The notes under the pieces are model-generated. The model saw only the letters and a list, made by a program, of their open reading frames with translations, did not search any database and had not been told where the DNA came from. Source: Paracentrotus lividus (Eukaryota; Echinodermata; Echinoidea; Camarodonta; Echinidae). Taken from it: DNA of 64,000 nt. How positions within the stretch are numbered: the first letter of the stretch is position 1; the number at the start of each line of letters is the position of its first letter. Where the stretch lies: assembly GCA_940671915.1 (NCBI GenBank), contig CALNVZ010002974.1:41378908-41442907 (forward strand). Direction: 5' to 3'. The translations under genes were made by a program, and so were the position numbers. Below are positions 12,401 through 21,100 of the stretch, one piece after another.

Positions 12401-15400
12401 TCGCAACAAATTACCGATCCAAATAGCAATGCCATAAGAAAGAAAGAGAATGGGCAAGAGAGAAACAGATAATAGAGAGAGAGAGAGAGAGAGAGAGAAA
12501 GATAGAGGGGAGATAGTGAGAGTAAAAGAATATTGAATTTCGTTTGTTAATTTGGTAACAGACAAAGCAATTGAAGGCTCTCAGATCCAAATTATTAGGC
12601 CTTTATTTCTTTCACGAAAGATTAAATTTCTTCCTTGAATAATATTTGTCTATTTTTGTCTAACACAGTAATTTCACGGTAGGGGGGGGGGTATCATGTT
12701 TATGAGCCGGTCCATGCAGGAGTATGAATAAAAACAAACACACAAAACAATTAACAGCCATTCTGATTCTTCATACAAAAATAAATAATGGGCTTATTCG
12801 CTACCTTATACGGTTCATTAGTTAGTGAATTGAGATGAACAATTCTTTGTTTCTTATGCTTATGAGTAAGCCTACGGCCCCTAGCGCCCGCCCCCCCCCT
12901 CCATTTACTGCACTGAGCTGCCTTATCGGCTGTTTACTACTATACTACAATGTCCCGTCGTGATCGAGCTCGAGAGCGAGAGGAAGGGATGTTCTAGCAG
13001 CTATGGAGCAGTTAGAGGCAGCAAATCTACGAGAGTACCTCCGAGGAAGAAGCCAGGCTGCGTTCATAGAACATTAGCGATACAAATTTCTACGATAATA
13101 TTTTGTTTGTCATTTTGGGATGTTTAAACAAGTGTATTATGTCATTCTACGCCTTCTCTCACTTTAAACTTTATTTTCTTATTTCTCTACTCTTTTACTT
13201 CGATTTCATTTGAAACTCTATTAATTGAATTTACACGGGATGATGTATTGAGTATGAATGTCGAAAGAGAATAGTAAGAAATGTGAATGTGATTATAATG
13301 ATAACAAGGAAAGTGAGCTTTTTAAAAGACGGTGAAAGGGCCATGTATGGAGGTCAATATACAGAGATACTGTAAAGGTGCAAAAATGATCTGAACAAAA
13401 GAATCTATTAATAAAGGATTAAAAGTTTAAATTACATTGAGGGGTCAAACTCGAGAAAAAGCTTTCAAAAGATAAAGTGTCCATGAGTCGCGGAGACGTC
13501 TCCGCAAAAAGAATAGAAGTTTTGTTTCCGCGAAGAAAAATAGTATTAGAGACGTCTCCTGAATTACGGAGACGGATTTCTCTTCATAAATTGCCGCTGA
13601 AGCGTCTCGGAGACGTCTCTAATACTATTTATCCGTCGCGGAGACGAAATTTGTATTCTGTCGCGGAGACGTCTCCGCGAGGTGAGATAGCACCCATAGC
13701 TACTAGCAAATTTCTGCATTTATTTTACAAAGTAATGTTTAAGAAAGTAGCGTTTTACTAAACACGACGAAACAAAATACGATTTACTCTTAAAATAATT
13801 CATTTCTAAAAATTATTAATATCTTCTTATTACTGTAACAAGTTTGATCAATAAAAGACGAGATCGAGCAAATCATTTACGTTTTTTTTTCATTGTCTTA
13901 AGCTAACCTAGCCACTCATAAAACGTGATCAGAAAATTCTAAATACATTCGTGAGGCGCAAATAATTTATTAAAACATTTTGGAGGCTTATCTCTATCAT
14001 ATACTTATTCAAAGAATATAAACAAAATGCATAAGCCCCTGTACAAGAATAATTTAGTCTATAGACCATTATTATGTTAAAATTTCCAACAGAGTTCAGA
14101 TCAAAATGACTCGCTTTATATGAGTAAGAGTACGCGATTGACATTCAAAGAACGCACGCAAACATCGGAATAAAACCCCCAAAAAGGTTTTAAAATAGTT
14201 TTGTTTCTAACTAATTTAGCGCCAGGATTGGTAAACACTTTTCTTAAAAGACGGACTTTTTCTTAAACAATTAGAAAGAGCATGACGTTTTCATTTATTG
14301 ACGAAGATATAAAACAACTAACCAAAATTCAGCTTCTTTTTTTTGAGAAGATTGAACATCGTCGTTATTTCCGCTTGCTGCGCTTGCCTCGATCATGCGT
14401 GACGACGAGTATTGTTCTCTGTATACCTGAATGCAGCCTCCTCATTGGTCAATCGTTTCACCTTTGTAACAAGTGGTTGCTAGGGCATTTCGGTGAGTAC
14501 AGCGGTGACAGAGTTCTTATTTTTCTGGCGCGGGTACAAAGGAAGTCAAACTTCGCAGACGTTTTTCTCTTGATTTTGATTTCCAAGAGCACAATTCTCC
14601 TCGCGTTCAGAGGCTAATATCTCCATTCTATTACTCTTACAGTCGGGTTATATATCAAATTCAAGGAATGAATCAGGGATCAATAATATCAAATAAAATG
14701 GATTTCAAAAATTGCGAATAGTCTCTCCTTTCGACGTGACGCATCACATATTTGCGAAGGTTTGCTAACCAAGCAAGAATGTAAAAGCTTATTTTCAATG
14801 CAGAAGAAATAAAACTCCTGGGTCAGATGGAATTCCTGTAGATTCTACCAAATGTTTGGATGACCTGAAAGACATTCTAGTTGATGCGTTAAATGAATGT
14901 TATGCAAATGAGATTATGTCGAATTCACTAGGAAAGTCTCATAACATTGATTATAAGAAAGGAAACCGTCTAGAACTTAAAAACTGGAGACCAATCACTT
15001 TGTTAAACTGTGATTACAAAGTCATAGCCTCTGTATGGCATTCAGATTACAAAAGTAATCGGTAAGATAATAGATCAGAACCAGACTGGTTACATTAAGG
15101 TCCTTGCGCACATAATGTGCGTCTCACTAAAGATGTAAATGAATGTATGTTAAAAAAATCAATCTGGTGCTCTCATGATGGTAGACTTTACCAAGGCCTT
15201 CGATGTTATTGATACTTCGTTTATATGTACTTGTTTAAAAAAATTCAATTTTGGCACTATTTTCAAAAGTGGGTCCAATTAATTATAGTAATATTTCAAG
15301 CTCTGTATTAATAAATGGTTGGGTTCAGAAAGTTTTCAAATTGAAAGGAATAAGACAAGGATGTCCCCTTAGGCACTTTATTTGTATTAGCAGCCGAATT

Positions 15401-18108
15401 TATGGCGAATAAGATTCGAAGAAATGCTTTAATTCGGAATTTTCAATTGAAAGGTACTGTACAATAAGCTATTACAGTATGGCGCATACGTTATTTTTGT
15501 TAGAGATAAATCTTCTTTAGAAAATATTATAAAAGAATTGGTGTATTTTGGTAAAATCGCAGGTCCAAAATTGAATAAAAAAAACAGTATTAATATGGAT
15601 TGGCAAATTCAATAAACGGTGGTCATTATCCGATCTGGACCTCACCTGGTCGGAAAAACCCGCACTTTATTTAGGACATTTTATTGCACAAGACTTACAC
15701 TATGCAAAAAAGATGAGTTGGGAAAATAAGTTGTCTAAAATGCAAAAACTTCTAGAACTGGAGAATCAGAAAACTAACACTTCTTGGGCGAGTAACAATT
15801 GTGAAATCCCTTGCTATAAGCCAAATTGTTCATTTGTTAATAGTAGACTCAGCTCCAGCGGATTCATTAAAAAGACTAAAGAAAATGTTGTTTAACTTTA
15901 TTTGGAAATCAAAAATAGATAAAGTAAAAGGTATCATCACACAGGATTAAAAATGGAGGATAAGCATGGTCGATATCGCGATAAACAAGTGTTAAGTTTC
16001 GACTAAAGTGGCTTGAAGACTTCTTATGATAGTCAAGGGATATGGAAAGATTTATTCCTATATTGGTATGCTAAACTGGTGGTATAAATCTTCTGCTGAA
16101 TGGAAATTAATAAAGAACACTTATGATTTTAAATATTTGGGAATTCCTGATTTTATATTGAGGTTTTAAATGCTTGTACCATGTGAAAAGTTATACTAAA
16201 TTGACAAAAATGACATTTTCGATCAAGTTATATGCATAATGAAAACCTGCTTTTTCATAAGAAAAGACATTTTACTATGCAGAATGGTTAGATGTGAATA
16301 ATATATTACATGACTTATTTGTGAATGGCCAATTGTTATCAGTTTATCAGATTGTCACGGCTTGAAAGTAAACGCAGTAAACAGACTGCTTTTGACTACG
16401 CCCAAAACTTAGAAAAGCCATTCCCAAAGGCTTGTTTAACAGGCTGATTGAAAACGATACATTAACAAATCAACATGAAGCAGTTTTAGCTATTCCAAAA
16501 TTAACGATTGGGAATAAAATTGTCCCAATCAATGATGTTAGTAGCAAACGATTTTATGATTTAATTATATTTAAAAACACATTCTCAAGCAAATGCTATC
16601 AATTTTGGCAAGAAAAAATAGAAACTGATATAGATTGGCCATTGGTTTTTAAGCGGAATTTAGTTTTCACGTTAGAGAATCGTTTTCGTAAATTTAATTT
16701 TAAACTGCTATATAACTTACTGCCAATCAGGAAAAATCTTTGTAAATGGGGTTTTGCGGATGATGAGTACTGCCCTCATTGCCATGTGACTGAAGACATA
16801 GTTCATGCCTTTTTGAATTGTGATTTGAATAAGCCTTTTTATGATTTTGTCAAAGAAGTTATCAAGTTAACATTCGATGTTGATGTTGAAATAGATATTT
16901 CTTACTTAATTAAGTCGAATATTGAAAAAGAAACAGACGTTGTTATGACAATCGCTCTTTTTTGCATATATAAAACAATAGTTGACCGAAACAAATGTAT
17001 GTTTGATACTCGCAAACTTAGACTGAGATATATCTTTGAAAGTGAAATCGAAAATATCTTTGTAAATGAGAAATTATGTAAAAGAAAAAGAAAGCCTACA
17101 TTGTTAATCATGCCATGATTGTATTGATTGTTATCAATGTTATGCAGAAGGAAATTATTGAATAAACCCCTCTTTTGAGGTATAAAAGGAAAAAAAAAAA
17201 GAGTTTTATAGTAGAAAGCTCCACTGAAAAGGATAGCTCTTCAAGTGCCCTCATAGTGATAATATGACATAATAAGCTGATATGTTCGGGTCCCGAACAT
17301 GTGAGCACATGAACATGTAGTCCCGTACATGTATTCTTTAGTGCAGTGCATGTTACTCTCAGAAGACTTTGGTAAATTTCTTATCATTTTCTTGATTCCA
17401 AAACCTCACATTAATCAAATTTATTCTTACATGCATTGTTATCAACCTTTCCCATCACTTTAAGACACTTGTTCCCATGACTAGCACACTAGTTTAGATT
17501 TAAGATGGATGTAAAGTAATCGGAGGATAATTACAATCATGTTAATGCACATTCTTCAGTTACTCCTATTTATATATCTTTGTATTTATTTATTTCTTTA
17601 TGTATTTTCATACATCATTTTCACAAAGGAGCCTATAATGTAACAAGCTTAGCTTTTAACTTAGGCTCCTTCATATTTCTTTCTTATGCTACTGATGTCA
17701 TTCGTTTTATGATTTATCAAATAATGTATAGTATTGAAATGACATAAAATTGTTGTTTTTATTATTGTTTGATTGGAATATGTAAATAGAAACTGAACTG
17801 AACTGAACTGAACTGACCTTCCTCTCCCCCCACCCCACTGACAAAAGAGATTCACTTACAAAAAGACTGGCCCAGATCCCCATAGCAAAGAATCTGACGA
17901 CAGATCCAAGTAAGAGCTGTGCCACTCCAACCATGAGCATGCCTATAGCACAGCATAGCTGGATCCACCCCGTTGCCCTGCCTGAATGCCCATAGTATCT
18001 TTGAGAGTAGTAAGGGGTGGCAGAAGTGGGATCCTGATGGATTTGACCCGGTTGTTGATGGTAGGCCATGGTTGTCTGACCCGGAACTGTAAATGTCGGA
18101 TGCGACAT
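685..18108 (-). CDS. MS4A/CD20-like four-transmembrane protein, gene A (six coding exons)
   Basis: Seen: six coding exons on the minus strand, in order 18108-17860, 3680-3624, 2713-2570, 2081-1932, 1671-1641 and 1040-685, all with GT/AG borders, sum to 987 nt (328 codons plus stop) with matching phases at every junction (four phase-0 introns, then one phase-1). The protein has a short Y/Q/P-rich N-terminus, four hydrophobic segments in the MS4A arrangement (TM1 and start of TM2 in exon 1, GILGIAS in exon 2, ITMSILSAIIAF in exon 3, MVVAIIGSAF in exon 4) and a long Q/H/P-rich tail with a PPY motif. Known: MS4A (CD20 family) proteins are small tetraspan membrane proteins with both termini cytoplasmic. 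Inferred: a surface or endomembrane protein; ligand and role unknown. Intron 1 is 14.2 kb and packed with elements. Splice sites are predicted by eye. Confidence 0.8.
1641..1671 (-). CDS. Gene A coding exon 5: 31-nt micro-exon of the tail
   Basis: A pyrimidine-rich tract and acceptor (cgtgatag) precede 31 nt ending at a strong donor (gtgagt). It encodes VNQYPVVAST plus one nucleotide and joins in phase with exon 4 before it and the Q-rich exon after it. It is supported only by splice signals and phase, not by a domain. Confidence 0.6.
1932..2081 (-). CDS. Gene A coding exon 4: TM4 and start of cytoplasmic tail
   Basis: A 150-nt exon with acceptor tattgatttacag and donor gtaaaa. It encodes 50 residues including FIGLIEMVVAIIGSAFGCGG (TM4) and then CCDQSSPPSPTTTQ. 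The E-x-x-x-A-I-I-G-S pattern recurs in gene B's TM4 exon. The donor is weak. Read-through would reach a stop at 1869, which would give a shorter alternative tail. Confidence 0.8.
2570..2713 (-). CDS. Gene A coding exon 3: TM3 and extracellular loop
   Basis: A 144-nt exon, acceptor tttgacag, donor gtgaaa. It encodes 48 residues: ISAYITMSILSAIIAFF and the rest of TM3, followed by a polar loop with two cysteines (in CYSLDNEIPC), as expected for the large outer loop of MS4A proteins. The frame stays open some 14 codons past the chosen donor, so the 3' border is less certain than the 5' one. It is phase 0 at both ends. Confidence 0.75.
3222..3298 (+). mobile_element. SINE/LINE 3' tail ending in (TTA)n
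   Basis: The stretch with agcgctttggtcttcacagg, then aagcgctttataagaaaccggtattattatt, followed by (at)n, resembles the widespread invertebrate SINE/LINE tail 'gcgctatataagaa...(att)n'. No 5' promoter boxes were recognised, so the element is truncated or only the tail is identifiable. Confidence 0.45.
3318..3379. repeat. 27-bp hairpin between two AT microsatellites
   Basis: Arms 3318-3344 and 3353-3379 are reverse complements with one mismatch, around the 8-nt loop cgaaacgt. (AT)n tracts lie at about 3299-3317 and 3438-3469. It lies in gene A intron 1, 3' of a SINE-like tail, and could be a tiny palindromic element. Confidence 0.75.
3624..3680 (-). CDS. Gene A coding exon 2: TM2 (19 residues)
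   Basis: A 57-nt exon between acceptor ttcttacag and donor gtatgt. It reads CYGPAGILGIASFRKRKSV. The GILGI-x-S-x-R-K pattern is the TM2/inner-loop signature of MS4A proteins, and the matching gene B exon is also 19 residues. It is too short for most ORF searches but is in phase with both neighbours. Confidence 0.85.
4331..5473 (+). CDS. LINE ORF1 (gag-like, two CCHC zinc knuckles), probably C-terminally truncated
   Basis: An open frame of 380 codons in gene A intron 1, antisense to the gene, starting at an ATG in good context (caaaATGG). Residues ~30-190 resemble the nucleic-acid-binding N-terminal part of L1/Tx1-type ORF1 proteins. Around residues 212-245 there are two zinc knuckles, CSNCLQKGHHRSSC and CKGCGNPGHYQRDC, followed by a T/S/P-rich linker. 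The ORF1 product packages element RNA. The last few codons run into sequence that matches the start of a neighbouring tandem repeat (5461 onward, also at 7496), so the natural C-terminus has probably been lost. The open frame suggests a fairly young insertion. It is not a host gene. Confidence 0.75.
   Translation: MATSIAGAPSYASATQTVTAGTRTGPQRTTSDVGGKPVFFKSKDVPIFKDSDLMSQDVYKALEKTIPTSKIKGIQKIGGLWRLYLFDQKDRIHLISNGLNIRTSCVTVYDTNPYLPASNENLIRLMIKDIPLSVHDTTIVHELESRKYKVSSKVILQKLRVDGKLTDCLTGDRVIYIEKPSQPVPRFVYFGSFKGRVFHPNQIQYDNANLVCSNCLQKGHHRSSCKTPVVCKGCGNPGHYQRDCVVPMTTPVTTTTTASTPPTTNATFVSVGEAAPSTDHPSTTASVSSSPIPANHASTVVENFIQQGVPPRCYSCKSSCELIRYDPADHDYESFAHSDVTTHTVMTRRFYCYAFRSSPSRARRDVRNATKLQISLLAIL
5593..7052 (+). 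mobile_element. 5'-truncated CR1/L2-like LINE: end of reverse-transcriptase ORF, 3' UTR, (AATTC)n tail
   Basis: From about 5912 the decayed frame reads like the C-terminal tail of CR1/L2/Jockey-type polymerases: a K-L-R-x-N region, LPIET-like remnant, then ICNECNTGKIGDEYHFMIEC and a stop at 6250-6252. The cysteine/histidine pattern C-x2-C-x8-D-E-x-H-F-x3-C is characteristic of the family. The 3' UTR ends in aattcaattcaattc, the short-repeat tail typical of these elements. Stops upstream make it inactive. Confidence 0.7.
6320..6950 (+). repeat. Two ~325-bp tandem copies in a LINE 3' UTR, each built of smaller repeats
   Basis: The word actatattcat(g/t)aattattgtaaat recurs near 6330, 6412, 6533, 6655, 6735 and 6860. 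The pairs 6330/6655, 6412/6735 and 6533/6860 are each ~325 bp apart, showing a 325-bp duplication of a segment that already held three related sub-units. Confidence 0.7.
8041..9280. other. Intron 1 sequence without a recognisable gene
   Basis: AT-rich. It contains several 'gtcacacacgtg' words (about 8710 and 8735) that also occur in the neighbouring 565-bp repeat, suggesting very decayed copies. A 'ggcgactcgcgcgagtc' palindrome lies near 8484. No coding signal was found. Confidence 0.4.
9288..10670 (+). pseudogene. L1/Tx1-type LINE ORF2, 5' part (endonuclease domain), broken
   Basis: Frames with stops and frameshifts encode recognisable apurinic-endonuclease landmarks in order: a LINVRG-like start (9388-9405, one base lost), KANIILFKKRLDSE, EWCGPCYFSHGTNHSSGVAI at ~9520-9580, NVYAPTKKNKRERFF at ~9680, and RLDF near 9970. 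Then comes a lysine-rich linker (WELLKIIVREFTQKTCKRY, ~10200). This is the EN domain that nicks target DNA. Frameshifts make it dead. The reading continues across the 10671-14748 insertion into the polymerase half. Confidence 0.8.
10671..10696 (+). repeat. Left terminal inverted repeat of the 4-kb element
   Basis: 26 bp beginning tgtgatacgtc and ending agagag. It pairs with 14723-14748 apart from an a/g change at position 10 and a one-base shift in the middle. Preceded by TA. Confidence 0.8.
11530..11870. repeat. GAGACGTCTC-rich tandem segment inside the 4-kb element
   Basis: Includes two ~115-bp units (about 11650-11762 and 11763-11870), each running ctcggagact, tcctcga, ggaataaac, tatccgtc, cgattcc and gaagacgtctccgctat. 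The palindrome ggagacgtctcc lies just before them. The family recurs at 13485-13700 and 61.3-62.2 kb. Confidence 0.7.
12045..12530. repeat. ~305-bp tandem duplication with GA microsatellites
   Basis: The block cacacccaa(a)tcaattg, then cgttatcaatt and gcaaactcgatcg, is present at ~12050 and ~12350. Each copy is followed by a (ga)n tract (12170-12192 and 12473-12499). Copies differ by several percent, so this is not a trivial assembly repeat. Confidence 0.7.
13485..13700. repeat. Second GAGACGTCTC palindrome cluster in the 4-kb element
   Basis: Four or more copies of (g)gagacgtctc(c) in ~200 bp, including cgcggagacgtctccgcg at ~13661, an 18-bp perfect palindrome. The following gaggtgagatagcaccc resembles, loosely, the sequence after the copy at 11850. 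Confidence 0.7.
14723..14748 (-). repeat. Right terminal inverted repeat of the 4-kb element
   Basis: Read on the minus strand it begins tgtgatgcgtcacgtcg and ends ggagag, matching the left end. Followed by TA and then LINE coding sequence. Confidence 0.8.
14749..17203 (+). pseudogene. L1/Tx1-type LINE ORF2, 3' part (reverse transcriptase and zinc tail) plus 3' UTR
   Basis: Landmarks in order: CEGLLTKQEC and PGSDGIPVD (~14755-14840), KNWRPITLLNCDYKVIAS (~14980), VDFTKAFDVID (15182, polymerase block A), GIRQGCPL (~15348), then a degraded catalytic box (QYGAY where QYADD is expected, ~15475). An open 228-codon stretch at 16432-17118 covers the thumb and the tail finger CPHCHVTEDIVHAFLNC. After the stop (17116-17118), an aataaa at ~17160 and an A-run at 17189-17201 mark the 3' end. 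Stops, frameshifts and the lost YADD make it inactive. Confidence 0.85.
17400..17816 (+). mobile_element. LINE 3' UTR fragment with (AACTG)n tail
   Basis: AT-rich sequence ending in aactg repeated five times (17790-17815), preceded by ttgattggaatatgtaaata. This resembles the 3' end of CR1/L2-type LINEs, like the (AATTC)n end at 7030-7052. No ORF is attached. It ends ~45 bp from the donor of gene A exon 1, inside intron 1. Confidence 0.55.
17860..18108 (-). CDS. Gene A coding exon 1: N-terminus, TM1 and start of TM2
   Basis: Starts at the ATG at 18108 and ends before a strong donor (gtaagt, 17859 downward). It encodes 83 residues: an N-terminal cytoplasmic part rich in Q, P and Y, then GWIQLCCAIGMLMVGVAQLL (TM1) and an F-A-M-G-I-W run opening TM2. 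G-x-W/IQ at the start of TM1 and GIW before the intron are typical of MS4A proteins. A plausible acceptor (ttgtttatag) lies 29 nt upstream of the ATG, so the 5' UTR is probably spliced. Confidence 0.85.
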
Positions 18109-18137
18109 AGTTAGGACAGTTTACACTTGACTTTGTC
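18109..18137 (-). other. Probable 5' UTR part of gene A exon with upstream splice acceptor
   Basis: On the minus strand a T-rich run followed by tttatag ends at 18138, giving a 29-nt leader before the ATG. Gene B has the same layout, with an acceptor a few nt before its ATG, so both genes probably have a separate upstream non-coding first exon. I could not identify that exon or the promoter. Confidence 0.5.
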
Positions 18138-18139
18138 CT

Positions 18140-21100
18140 ATAAACAAATCAAAAAACACAGCAACTTCTTACGTCAGTACATTGAATTTAGACAACATTT
18201 TTATTCATTTATTAATTGAGTTAACATCAAATTGTTATGATTACCTTGGGTAATGTCATTTCCATTTTGCTTTTAATTACAATACAATTTTTGTAGATTA
18301 ATTTGTAATCAATTCAAGTCAAATTTTAGAAAGGAATACATTGTGATTTTGAGAAGAAATGATGAAAGAACATTAATGATAGTTTAGAAAAAATAAAAAC
18401 TTAAAATATATACATGACAAGTGCACAGTATAATATGTCTGTAAACAGTTACTGTTTGCGATTAGTTGTCATTATCGTAACCCCGGTCCTTACTGTAGTT
18501 AATACATTTCTAACATTTCAATGACTCAATTTCGATGGCTACAATGAGGTTTAGATTTGCGGGCCTATTAGGCCTATTATTACGTAGAATCGTGTAGTTC
18601 ATAGTGAGTCATACAACCCATATTAGGGCAATAAGAATGATAGTCCACGAAACCAGGATGTAAGTGCATAAACCGTGGCAAGCAAGGTCAGTTATGCTCT
18701 ATTACAAACAAAAATAGTATGGTTGTTGATTGCCAATAGCTGCCTTGAAAGCATAACGTGACTGCATACACATTGACCCTTTTCATTCCAATATAAATTT
18801 TAAGAACAACAAAAGTATATTTTTTCTCGCTTTTAAAACGATATGAAAAGTCCTGTGTTGCATGAACACTGGAAAGAACTCCAATTATTATTACCAGTGT
18901 ATATTTAATTTGCACAATTGTGCAAAAGTCAACTACGGAATGCAAATAGTTCATTACCGTTTACATTTACTGTAGATCAGACCTATTATTTTTCTTATGC
19001 AAAATTATTTAAGATATTTGATTAAACGCTATACAATTCTGTTTTAAATCCTTGTTCAAAATGACGTGGAGCTAAATATAATATTGTAGGCCTTAAAAAT
19101 TTGCTTTCAGTAGTTTCACTTTCACATTTGAAAGTATCCTATACACAAAAAATCTACAGTATGCTGGCATCATTTATATTATACCAAGCTACCCATTTCA
19201 TGTCAACGAACTGGAAGTTAAGCGCGACATCCATTCCTATACTCAGCCTTTCATTCCGGTGGAATAAGTCAAAGATCATTCTGCGAGTTCCTATTCAAAT
19301 GAAAGAACTCAGCACTTTAATCATGTTAATGTATTTGAATTAAGTTAAAGATTTATTGAACTTTCTCGCTCTCTTTCTCTCTGTGTGTCTCTATGTCTGT
19401 TTCACTCTACCCTCCCTCCCTCCCTCCTTCCCCCTCCCCTCTCTCTCTGTCTTTCTCTCTTTTTTTAACTTCATCTGTATCTATCATCCAATCAAGACCT
19501 CATCAAGTAACTGCATATAACATTATAATGACTGATAATTACTATGTGTATTCATCCTGGATTACATGTACAAATAAACCAACTGTATGCTTTACAAACC
19601 AACATACATTAATCTAAAATAAATCCTGTAATTTCGAGAACTGAAGACTTACCTTCTTAAGTTGTAGAGGAGAATGTTGATACTTACATGTAGGCAAAAT
19701 ATTTAATCTCTCGTGGATTCTGTTTTAAATAGTGTCTTTATAATCAACTGATGTCCTCTTCACAGCGGGTTATTAAATGTTTACAATCTACTACACATAT
19801 CACAATTGTTGGCAATTAGTCTAGTAATATTTGCACAGTGGACGCGACAATGATTTTAATGGTTCAATTGCAAACTTAGACAAGAGCTACTGGTTGGTAC
19901 TTCATTTATAGATGGCGCTGTTCAATCTCAAACACCATTTGCAGTTTAGACCAGTCTGTTTTGTCTACCTTTCGCCCGCGAGAGACTGAGCATTGGTGAA
20001 ATGCTTTTAGAAGTAAAAAAAAAATAATAATAATGATAATAATAGTAATAACAATAATAATATAACGGTTCACGGAAATATATTTCAAACGCTAATCGTT
20101 TGCTTTCGATTACCTTTTAAACCGATCTCGGATCCCCGGCCAATATTGGCCTTAAAACATAATTATGCAAAGCATAAAAATCTCCCGTATTTCTGCATTC
20201 AGCATGTTCAATGTATCCATTACAGTAAAAGATTGCAAAGAGAATGCAGTCTTATGCATTATGATTACAATATTGGATCAAACGAGAGGCAGTCAGATCT
20301 ACTTGTATTGAAAATGGCACATTATTTGCCTAACAAAGCAATATGCGCCATGTTGTAACCCAAATGTATCTAAGTTGTCCGGACTCCGTCTCCATGTCAA
20401 CAACACTAATATAGGTTTAGTGACATTTCTTACAAGCACTTTCGTCCAAAATGTGATCGCGATAAATAAGTTCTAAACGTTAATTCAATTGACCGATAGC
20501 TCTGCTCCATGAGGTGTCGTTTAAATTGAATGAACATAAGCGAATTCGATTGCAAAGAGTTTAAAATTTACCGGGGAAACCTATATTACAGAGTTTGGTC
20601 AACCTGATCCAGGAATGTTTTCACCTGACGTGATATGCTTTGTTAGGCAAGCACACAACACAGAAAATGCCTCATGTCGTAACTCAACTGTAATAAACAG
20701 TCATTTTTTTTATATCAAAGAAAGAGGATTAACACAATGAAATGTATATCTTTTACAAATTTAACCTGAGACGGTTAAAAGTAGCCGCTATTATGCAGTA
20801 TAATTACTTATTCACCTTTTCTAGTCATCTATTCATATTTCTCCATCGCTCTCTCTTTTCTTCTCTCTATCTCTGTCTCTCCCTCTCGCTCACTCTCCAA
20901 GACCTCCCCCCTCTCTCTATATATATTCTCTCTATATATATATCTCGTTCATCTAATAAATTATACAATGCGTTGATTAGGAAATTGCGCGTTTTGTTTC
21001 GAACAAACAGAGAGTAAAAAACCTCCATCCCTCAATTCCCCGTCTTGCGACACGGTCCCCATGGCAACAATGTAGGACATGCGCTTGGCATATTATTGGA

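Larger units (their letters stand above)
10671..14748. mobile_element. 4078-bp non-autonomous TIR element with TA target duplication
   Basis: Ends: tgtgatacgtctgtcgaaat at 10671 and the near reverse complement at 14723-14748 (26 bp, a few differences). TA flanks both ends (10669-10670, 14749-14750). The element sits inside the LINE ORF2; deleting it with one TA leaves an uninterrupted frame over the junction. Inside are GAGACGTCTC-rich tandem segments (11530-11870, 13485-13700), a ~305-bp tandem duplication (12045-12530) and GA tracts. No transposase motif was recognised in any frame; the longest frame (14282-14617, 111 codons) resembles nothing I know. TA duplication suggests an IS630/Tc1/mariner-like or other TA-targeting transposase acting in trans. 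Confidence 0.8.

Noticed and set aside
11530..13700. CRISPR-like array from repeated GAGACGTCTC words
   Set aside because: Spacing is irregular, units are tandem duplications, and the sequence is eukaryotic.
14282..14617. 111-codon frame inside the 4-kb element as a transposase
   Set aside because: No DDE/D-like pattern, helix-turn-helix or other transposase feature was recognised; too short.
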